Shown in pieces: positions 58,052-64,000 of a DNA stretch of 64,000 nt; positions within the stretch are counted from its first letter, which is position 1; each line of letters begins with the position of its first letter. Source of the stretch: Micromonospora matsumotoense (GTDB lineage: Bacteria > Actinomycetota > Actinomycetes > Mycobacteriales > Micromonosporaceae); assembly GCF_900091525.1 (NCBI RefSeq), contig NZ_FMCU01000013.1, positions 1 through 64,000 of the forward strand, in the 5' to 3' direction. The notes beneath the pieces were generated by a model. The model saw only the letters and a program-made list of their open reading frames with translations, was not told the DNA's origin and made no database searches. A program made the translations under genes and the position numbers.

Positions 58052-59001
58052 GTGACCCCGCCCCTGCGACGACCGACCGCCCCGGGCAGGTGGCGTCCGC
58101 GACGCCACCTGCACCGGGCCGGTCCCGCCGCCGGCTGAGCGACCGCGGGCTCGCCGTGGTCTTCATCTCCCCCGCGCTGCTGCTGTTGCTCGGCATGTCG
58201 GTGTTCCCGTTGCTGTGGGCGTTGTACCTGTCGTTCACCGACTACTCGGCCACCCGCGGCGGGCCCGCCCGTTTCGTCGGCTTCGGGAACTACACCGCCA
58301 TCCTGACGTCGGCGCAGGTCCACCAGCGGGCCCTGACCACGCTGATCTACGTGGTCGGCGCGGTCACCCTGCAGACCGTGCTCGGGTTCACCATCGCCTA
58401 CCTGATCTCCCGGCGCACGCACGGGCGGGGACTGCTGACCACGCTGTTCCTGGTGCCGATGATGCTGTCGCCGGTCGTGGTCGGGCTGTTCTGGCGGTTC
58501 ATGCTCGACGCGCAGTTCGGCGTGATCAACAGCATGCTCGGCTCGCTCGGCCTGGGGCAGGTGGAGTGGCTCACCCGGCAGCGGACGGCACTGGTTTCCC
58601 TGATCATGGTCGACACCTGGCAATGGACGCCGTTCATCATGCTCATCGCCCTCGCGGGCCTCACCGCGGTGCCCAGGTACCTGTACGAGGCCGCCTCGAT
58701 CGACCGGGCGTCCGAGTGGTTCCGGTTCCGCACCATCACCCTTCCGCTGGTGTGGCCGCTGCTGCTCATCGCCGTGTTGTTCCGGGCCATCGAGGCCTTC
58801 CGGCTGTTCGACCTCGTCTACATCCTCACCAGCGGTGGTCCGGGTGTCTCCACCGAGACGTTGTCGTTCCACGTCTACAAGGTCGCGTTCCTGGGCTTCA
58901 ACACCGGCACCGCCTCGGCGTACGGCATCCTCATGGTCCTCGTCGTCATCGTCCTCACGCAGCTCTACCTGCGCTACCTGAACAAGCTCAAGGAGGGCTG
59001 A
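58048..59001 (+). CDS. Carbohydrate ABC transporter permease (MalF type)
   Basis: A 317-residue inner membrane permease with six hydrophobic segments. The cytoplasmic EAA loop YEAASIDRASEWFRFRTITLPL, near residue 210, contacts the ATPases. A basic, Pro-rich N-terminal tail precedes the first segment. It pairs with the next permease to form the channel. Starts and stops overlap in TGATG with the next gene. Confidence 0.92.
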   Translation: MSDPAPATTDRPGQVASATPPAPGRSRRRLSDRGLAVVFISPALLLLLGMSVFPLLWALYLSFTDYSATRGGPARFVGFGNYTAILTSAQVHQRALTTLIYVVGAVTLQTVLGFTIAYLISRRTHGRGLLTTLFLVPMMLSPVVVGLFWRFMLDAQFGVINSMLGSLGLGQVEWLTRQRTALVSLIMVDTWQWTPFIMLIALAGLTAVPRYLYEAASIDRASEWFRFRTITLPLVWPLLLIAVLFRAIEAFRLFDLVYILTSGGPGVSTETLSFHVYKVAFLGFNTGTASAYGILMVLVVIVLTQLYLRYLNKLKEG

Positions 59002-59918
59002 TGGCCGTCTCCGTCGACAAGGCCGTGGCCGCGGGTCCCGCCCGGGACCGCCCGCCCCGCGTGCGTCGCCGCGGCGGCCGGGGCCGGGGCCGGTCGCTGC
59101 TGGAGGTCGTGCTGCTGACCGTGCTGGCCGTCGTGATGCTCTTTCCGGTGCTCTGGATGATCGAGACGTCCATCAAGGAGAACCGCGACGTCTACGCCAT
59201 CCCTGCGGAGTTCATCGGCTTCACGGTCACCCTGGACCATTTCAAGGATGTCTTCGTCGCCGGCGACGGCGGTCGTTCGGCGCTGTCCGTCGCGTTCCTC
59301 AACTCGGTGGTGGTCGCCGGGGTCTCCACGGTGCTGGCCACCGTGCTGGGGGTCCCGGCGGCCTGGGCCTACTCGCGCTTCACGCTGAGGGCCAAGAAGG
59401 ACCAGTTGTTCTTCATCCTGTCCACCCGCTTCATGCCGCCCGTGGTGGTCGTGGTGCCGATCTTCCTCATGTACCGCCAGGTCGGACTCATCGACACCAA
59501 GCTCGGCCTGATCCTCATCTACGCCGCGTTCAACGTCCCGTTCACGATCTGGATGATGAAGGGGTTCGTCGACGAGGTGCCCGCGGAGTACGAGGATGCC
59601 GCCATGCTCGACGGCTACACCCGTCTGCAGGCGTTCTGGAAGTTCACCCTGCCCCTGCTCGTGCCCGGCATCGCCGCGACGGCGGTCTTCGCGCTCATCT
59701 TCTCGTGGAACGAGTTCGTGTTCGCCATCTTCCTCACCTCCAGCGACAGCGTGCGGACGGCCCCACCGGCCATCGCCGGCCTGATCGGTGGCACCACCGT
59801 GGACTGGGGTCTGGTGGCCGCCGCCTCGGTGGTGTTCGCCCTGCCGGTGCTCGTCTTCGCCTACCTGGTGCGTCGGCACCTCGTCGCCGGTGTGACGCTC
59901 GGGGCGGTGCGACGCTGA
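59001..59918 (+). CDS. Carbohydrate ABC transporter permease (MalG type)
   Basis: A 305-residue permease with six membrane segments and the EAA loop YEDAAMLDGYTRLQAFWKF near residue 195. An Arg-rich N-terminus precedes the first segment. Its start and end each overlap neighbouring genes by one base (TGATG). With the MalF-type protein it forms the translocation path. Confidence 0.92.
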   Translation: MAVSVDKAVAAGPARDRPPRVRRRGGRGRGRSLLEVVLLTVLAVVMLFPVLWMIETSIKENRDVYAIPAEFIGFTVTLDHFKDVFVAGDGGRSALSVAFLNSVVVAGVSTVLATVLGVPAAWAYSRFTLRAKKDQLFFILSTRFMPPVVVVVPIFLMYRQVGLIDTKLGLILIYAAFNVPFTIWMMKGFVDEVPAEYEDAAMLDGYTRLQAFWKFTLPLLVPGIAATAVFALIFSWNEFVFAIFLTSSDSVRTAPPAIAGLIGGTTVDWGLVAAASVVFALPVLVFAYLVRRHLVAGVTLGAVRR

Positions 59919-60985
59919 TGGCGGGCATCGAAGTGACCGCGCTGCACAAGCGCTACCCGGACGGGACGGTCGCGGTCGACCACGTGGACCTGTCCATCGG
60001 CGACGGCGAACTGTTCGTGATGCTCGGCCCTTCGGGTTGCGGCAAGACGACCACGCTGCGGGCCATCGCCGGCCTGGAGAGGCAGACGTCGGGCGACATC
60101 CGCATCGGCGACACGCTCGTCAACGACCTGCCGCCCGCCGAGCGCGACATCGCCATGGTGTTCCAGTTCTATGCGCTCTACCCGCATCTGCGGACCCGCG
60201 ACAACCTGGCGTTCCCGCTGCGGGCCGAGGGACTGCCCAAGCCGGAGGTGCACGCGCGGGTCGAGGAGGCGGCCCGGTTGATGCGACTCGGTCCGCTGCT
60301 GGACCGGCGACCGCGTCAGCTGTCCGGCGGGGAGCAGCAGCGGGTCGCGCTCGCGCGCGCCCTGGTGCGACGACCGCGCGCATTCCTCATGGACGAACCT
60401 CTCACCAACCTGGATGCGGAGCTGAGGGCGGACATGCGCACGGAGATCAAGCACCTGCAGGGCGAACTGGGCGCCACGATGGTCTACGTCACCCACGACC
60501 AGGTCGAGGCGATGTCGCTCGGTCACCGGATCGCCATCCTCCACAAGGGCCGCGTGGAGCAGATCGGCACGCCGCTTCAGGTGTACGACCGGCCGGCGAG
60601 TCTCTTCTGCGCCGCGTTCATCGGCTCCCCGCCGATGAACCTCATCGAGGTGGAGGTGGCCGACGGGACGCTGCGCGGCAAGGGCGGACTGACCCTCACG
60701 CCACCGCCGGGACTGCCGCGCGACCGTCGCCTGGTCGCCGGCGTGCGGCCGGAGGCGCTGGAGGTCACCGCACCGGAGGCGGAACGGTCGGTTCCGGCCC
60801 GCGTGGTCTCGGCGGAGTGGCTGGGCGACGAGATCATCTACGTGGTCGACCACGGCGGCCAGCAGGACGTACGGGTGCGGATGCCACCGACCGTCCGGTT
60901 CGCCGCTGACGCACCGGTCGGGCTACGGCACACCGGCGGGACCCCGGCGGTCTACGACGTGAGCACGGAAGAGCTGGTGGCCTGA
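59918..60985 (+). CDS. Carbohydrate ABC transporter ATPase 1 (MsmK/MalK type)
   Basis: A 355-residue ATPase with Walker A GPSGCGKT (38-45), Q-loop in FQFYALYPH, signature LSGGEQQR, Walker B FLMDEP and H-loop His193 (VTHDQ), plus a C-terminal OB-fold (TOBE-like) regulatory domain from about 235. All catalytic motifs are intact. It is followed directly by a second ATPase gene, so the transporter probably uses an ATPase heterodimer. Confidence 0.92.
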   Translation: MAGIEVTALHKRYPDGTVAVDHVDLSIGDGELFVMLGPSGCGKTTTLRAIAGLERQTSGDIRIGDTLVNDLPPAERDIAMVFQFYALYPHLRTRDNLAFPLRAEGLPKPEVHARVEEAARLMRLGPLLDRRPRQLSGGEQQRVALARALVRRPRAFLMDEPLTNLDAELRADMRTEIKHLQGELGATMVYVTHDQVEAMSLGHRIAILHKGRVEQIGTPLQVYDRPASLFCAAFIGSPPMNLIEVEVADGTLRGKGGLTLTPPPGLPRDRRLVAGVRPEALEVTAPEAERSVPARVVSAEWLGDEIIYVVDHGGQQDVRVRMPPTVRFAADAPVGLRHTGGTPAVYDVSTEELVA

Positions 60986-62061
60986 TGGGAACCGTTGCGG
61001 TGCAGGGGCTGTGCAAGTCCTTCGGCAAGGTCCAGGCCCTGGACGGGGTGACGCTGGACGTGCCGGACGGCGCGTTCTTCGTGGTGCTCGGGCCCTCCGG
61101 GGCGGGCAAGACGACGACCCTGCGCGCGATCGCCGGCCTCGACAAGCTGGACTCCGGGTCGGTGCACCTGGACGGCAAGGACGCCACCGGGGACGCCCCG
61201 GCCGCCCGCGACCTGGCCATGGTCTTCCAGAACTACGCCCTCTATCCGCGACACACCGTGTTCGAGAACATCGCGTCGCCGCTGCGGGCACGCCGCTGTT
61301 CATCGCGCGAGATCGCCGCTGCCGTCGAGCGGATGTCGCGCCTGCTGCACATCGAACGTCTGCTGCAGCGTCGTCCCGCGCAGTTGTCCGGCGGGGAGAT
61401 GCAGCGGGTCGCCCTGGCCCGGGCGCTGGTCCGCAGTCCGCGCGCGTTCCTCATGGACGAGCCGCTGACGAACCTCGACCTCAAGCTCCGCGTCGAGATG
61501 CGCACCGAGCTCACCCGCATCCACCGCAGCCTCGGAGCGACCTTCGTCTACGTGACCAACGACCAGGTCGAGGCGCTGTCGATGGCCGACCAGGTCGCGG
61601 TCCTCCGGGAGGGGAAGGTGCAACAGGTGGGCACGCCGACCGAGGTGTACGAGCGTCCCGCCAACCGGTGGGTCGCGGGATTCGTCGGGAGCCCGCCGAT
61701 CAGCCTGCTCGCCTGCCGCGCCGAGGGGGATCGTCTGGTCGGTGCGGCAGGCTGGACGCTGCCCCGGCCCCGCTGGGCGACGGCGCAGGACGGTCGTGCG
61801 CTGCTACTGGGCCTGCGTGCGGAGGACCTGTCCGTCGAGCAGCGTGGGGACGCGTCGTTGGCGGGAGAGCTCTACGGGCTGGAGCCGCTCGGTGACCGGA
61901 CGGTGGTCGACGTCCGGGTGGGGACGGAGATCCTCAAGGTCAAGGCACGACCCACCGTCGTCGGCACGCCGGGCGAGCGGCTGCGGGTCACGGTCGACCT
62001 GGACCGTGCGCACCTGTTCGATGCGGACACCGGGCTGTCGCTGTCCGGGGCCGGGCGGTAG
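60985..62061 (+). CDS. Carbohydrate ABC transporter ATPase 2, H-loop His replaced by Asn
   Basis: A 358-residue MalK-type ATPase. It has Walker A GPSGAGKT (37-44), Q-loop FQNYALYP, signature LSGGEMQR and Walker B FLMDEP, plus a C-terminal TOBE-like domain. The switch-loop His is Asn192 (VTNDQ), whereas the partner encoded just upstream keeps His. That residue positions the attacking water and gamma-phosphate, so this subunit may hydrolyse ATP poorly and act as the regulatory half of an asymmetric pair. Co-translated with ATPase 1 (TGATG). Confidence 0.9.
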   Translation: MGTVAVQGLCKSFGKVQALDGVTLDVPDGAFFVVLGPSGAGKTTTLRAIAGLDKLDSGSVHLDGKDATGDAPAARDLAMVFQNYALYPRHTVFENIASPLRARRCSSREIAAAVERMSRLLHIERLLQRRPAQLSGGEMQRVALARALVRSPRAFLMDEPLTNLDLKLRVEMRTELTRIHRSLGATFVYVTNDQVEALSMADQVAVLREGKVQQVGTPTEVYERPANRWVAGFVGSPPISLLACRAEGDRLVGAAGWTLPRPRWATAQDGRALLLGLRAEDLSVEQRGDASLAGELYGLEPLGDRTVVDVRVGTEILKVKARPTVVGTPGERLRVTVDLDRAHLFDADTGLSLSGAGR

Positions 62062-62214
62062 CCGCGCCGGGTGGCGACGGCACCATGCGCCAGCGCGGCC
62101 ATCGCGCCTCGGCGGGCCGCCACCGGTGAGGACGGATGACCCTTCCTTGCCCGCGCGCCGTGCGATCGCCGAGGCACGCCGGACATCACCACGACGATCA
62201 CAGGAGGCGACGCA

Positions 62215-63675
62215 ATGAGTGACCCGATGGACGTCCTGGCCCCGGAGCACCGGCGGCTGCGGATCGGCGACGCCTGGCGTGACGCCGCGAGCGGCGCCAC
62301 CTTCGCCGTCGAGGACCCCGCCACCGGTAAGACCATCGCCGAGGTGGCGGACGCCGGCGTCGTCGACGGGCTCGCCGCTCTGGACGCGGCGAGCAGGGCG
62401 ATGGCGGACTGGGCGGCGACCCCGCCGCGGAAACGGTCAGAGCTGTTGACCGCGACGTACCGGGCCCTGACCGGGCGGTCCGAGGAGATCGCCCGGCTGA
62501 TAACGCTGGAGATGGGCAAGCCGCTCGCCGAGGCGCGGGCAGAGGTGGCCTACGGCGCCGAGTTCTTCCGTTGGTTCGCCGAGGAGGCGGTACGCGTCGA
62601 GGGGCGCTACGGCACCGCTCCCGCGGGTGGATACCGCATCCTCACCGTGCCGAAGCCGGTCGGACCGTGCGTCTTCGTGACGCCCTGGAACTTTCCGTTG
62701 GCCATGGGCGCCCGCAAGATCGCTCCCGCGCTGGCCGCGGGCTGCACGACGGTCACCAAGCCGGCCGGCCAGACCCCCCTCACCATGCTGCTGCTGGCCC
62801 GCATCATGGAGGAGGTCGGCGTACCCCCGGGCGTCGTCAACGTGGTGACCACCAGGCGCTCCGGCGAGGTGGTCTCGGCGCTGCTCGCCGACACCCGGAC
62901 CCGCAAGCTGTCGTTCACCGGGTCGACCGAGGTCGGGCGGGTACTGCTGCGACAGGCTGCGGACAACGTGCTGCGTACCTCGATGGAACTGGGCGGCAAC
63001 GCGGCCCTGATCGTGTGTGCGGACGCCGACCTGGACGTCGCGCTCGACGGCGCCATGGTGGCCAAGATGCGCAACATCGGGGAGTCCTGCATCGCGGCCA
63101 ATCGGATCTACGTCGAGGAGCCGATACGCGAGGAGTTCGTCGCGCGTTTCACCGCGCGGATGGGTGCGCTCTCGGTGGGCCCCGGTCTCGACGACGGTGT
63201 GGACGTCGGGGCGTTGATCGACGACGCCTCGGTCACCAGGATCGACGAGTTGGTCGCCGATGCGGTCGCGCGCGGCGCCCGGGTCCTGGTGGGCGGCGAG
63301 CGTCCGGCCGGGCCGGGCCACTTCTACCCGCCCACGGTCCTCGTCGACGTGCCCGACGATGCACGGATGCTGGGGGCGGAGATCTTCGGCCCGGTGGCGC
63401 CGGTCATCTCGTTCACGTCCGACGACGAGGTGCTGGCGAAGGCCAACGACACCGAGCACGGCCTGGTCGGGTACGTCTTCACCCGTGACCTGCAGCGGGC
63501 GCTGCGGTTCGCCGAGGGGCTGGACACCGGGATGATCGGCATCAACCGTGGCCTGATATCGGACCCGTCGGCCCCGTTCGGCGGCGTGAAGCAGTCCGGC
63601 ATCGGCAAGGAGGGGTCGCACGAGGGCATCCTGGAGTACCTCGACCTCACCTACGCGGCGATCGACCTACCGTGA
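62215..63675 (+). CDS. NAD(P)-dependent aldehyde dehydrogenase (succinate-semialdehyde type)
   Basis: A 486-residue ALDH. It has VTPWNFPLAMG near residue 156, the general base in MELGGNAAL near 259 and the nucleophile Cys in GESCIAANR near 293, followed by EIFGPVAPV. It oxidises a semialdehyde or other aldehyde, likely produced from the substrate imported by the transporter upstream. It lies 153 bases after the second ATPase, in the same direction, with AGGAGG before the ATG. The alcohol dehydrogenase that follows fits a catabolic operon. Confidence 0.9.
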   Translation: MSDPMDVLAPEHRRLRIGDAWRDAASGATFAVEDPATGKTIAEVADAGVVDGLAALDAASRAMADWAATPPRKRSELLTATYRALTGRSEEIARLITLEMGKPLAEARAEVAYGAEFFRWFAEEAVRVEGRYGTAPAGGYRILTVPKPVGPCVFVTPWNFPLAMGARKIAPALAAGCTTVTKPAGQTPLTMLLLARIMEEVGVPPGVVNVVTTRRSGEVVSALLADTRTRKLSFTGSTEVGRVLLRQAADNVLRTSMELGGNAALIVCADADLDVALDGAMVAKMRNIGESCIAANRIYVEEPIREEFVARFTARMGALSVGPGLDDGVDVGALIDDASVTRIDELVADAVARGARVLVGGERPAGPGHFYPPTVLVDVPDDARMLGAEIFGPVAPVISFTSDDEVLAKANDTEHGLVGYVFTRDLQRALRFAEGLDTGMIGINRGLISDPSAPFGGVKQSGIGKEGSHEGILEYLDLTYAAIDLP

Positions 63676-63861
63676 CCGGCCTGCCGCTGCGGGCGTCCGC
63701 CGGGGATCACCGCGCCCTGTGCCCACCTGACCTGCCCGGTCTCCGCCCGGCAGGCGTCCACGCCGCCCGGGCGGCCGACCTTGCCGACGCCGTCGGGGTC
63801 TCGCAGGTGACCTGGCCGTCCGCCCCGCACACCGCCGCCGACGCTCCGGAGAGGCACCGAC

Positions 63862-64000
63862 ATGCTTGAGACCGTCCGCGGACCGCGCCAACTGATAGTG
63901 GGCGAAGGGGTCGCGCAGAACATCCCCCGGGTGGTGGCCGAGAGTGGCTCGCGGGTCCTCATCGTGACCGACCGGGTCCTGCTCGGGCAGCCGGGCGTGG
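63862..64000 (+). CDS. Iron-containing alcohol dehydrogenase/maleylacetate reductase, 5' end only
   Basis: The first 46 codons are present, beginning MLETVRGPRQLIVGEGV and continuing SGSRVLIVTDRVLL. This is the N-terminal Rossmann-like start of group III alcohol dehydrogenases and maleylacetate reductases. GGAGAGG precedes the ATG. The rest lies beyond the window, so the exact family is not settled. It follows the aldehyde dehydrogenase in the same direction. Confidence 0.7.
   Translation, partial: MLETVRGPRQLIVGEGVAQNIPRVVAESGSRVLIVTDRVLLGQPGV

Noticed and set aside
63672..63869. A 65-codon gene between the two dehydrogenase genes
   Set aside because: It overlaps the previous stop as GTGA but has no recognisable sequence, and it runs into the start of the next gene, which has its own good ribosome site. 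It could be real, but I cannot support it.
1..64000. CRISPR arrays, insertion sequences or transposases
   Set aside because: I saw no regularly spaced repeats and no transposase or integrase-like protein anywhere in the window.

Overview
The window comes from a high-GC actinomycete, most likely a member of the Micromonosporaceae. The signs are GC-rich third codon positions, GTG starts, four-base GTGA/ATGA gene overlaps, SARP regulators and an F420-dependent reductase. Its centre, about 1.5-47.8 kb, is a type II polyketide cluster for a tetracycline. The predicted product is 7-chlorinated, oxygenated at C8 and 6-O-glycosylated with a branched, N-oxidised 3-amino sugar. That combination matches the dactylocyclines of Dactylosporangium, and I believe this is the dac cluster or a close relative. 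The identification rests on gene content and on what I remember of the oxy, ctc and dac literature, not on a database search.

Layout. 0-1.0 kb: end of a secreted GH43 arabinanase gene, outside the cluster. 1.5-3.0 kb: a flavin monooxygenase of uncertain membership. 3.0-7.2 kb (minus): N-oxygenase, C-methyltransferase, 3-aminotransferase and F420-dependent dehydrotetracycline reductase. 7.4-8.2 kb: first SARP. 8.5-11.5 kb: acyl-CoA ligase fused to a monooxygenase domain, and a methyltransferase. 11.6-15.4 kb: SnoaL-like protein, aromatase/cyclase, N-methyltransferase and OxyS-type C6 hydroxylase. 15.5-19.9 kb (minus): second monooxygenase, halogenase and glycosyltransferase. 20-22 kb: OtrA-type ribosomal protection protein preceded by an overlapping small reading frame. 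22.2-24.9 kb: second SARP, sugar O-methyltransferase and 4-ketoreductase. 24.9-28.7 kb (minus): 2,3-dehydratase, SAM synthetase and OxyQ-type aminotransferase. 29-29.7 kb: atypical response regulator. 30.9-33 kb (minus): OxyD-type amidotransferase and ACP. 33.2-36.8 kb: complete acetyl-CoA carboxylase. 36.8-43 kb: OxyN-type cyclase, OxyL-type oxygenase, acyltransferase, KSbeta and KSalpha. 43.2-47.8 kb: methyltransferase, flavin reductase, antiporter and MFS exporter.

How the genes work together. The carboxylase supplies malonyl-CoA and the SAM synthetase supplies methyl donor. The amidotransferase makes the malonamyl starter, and KSalpha/KSbeta/ACP build the chain. The cyclases fold it. Methyltransferases and oxygenases then give a 6-methylpretetramid-type intermediate, which is aminated, N-methylated, chlorinated, 6-hydroxylated, F420-reduced and glycosylated. 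No ketoreductase of the OxyJ type is present; this would leave the oxygen at tetracycline C8 and fits an 8-methoxy product. Early deoxysugar enzymes (RmlA, RmlB, 3,5-epimerase) are not in the window.

Regulation. Most cluster operons carry two or three TCGAnnn heptamers, 11 bp apart, 8 bp upstream of a -10-like hexamer, usually CAGNNT. These look like SARP boxes and tie the operons into one regulon.

Right flank, 48.7-64 kb: HelD-type helicase, an FMN reductase/MFS operon with a divergent MarR gene and a perfect 17-bp inverted repeat, an alpha/beta hydrolase/DJ-1 pair, a GntR regulator, and a carbohydrate ABC transporter operon with two ATPases, an aldehyde dehydrogenase and the start of an iron-type alcohol dehydrogenase. 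These look like general metabolism.
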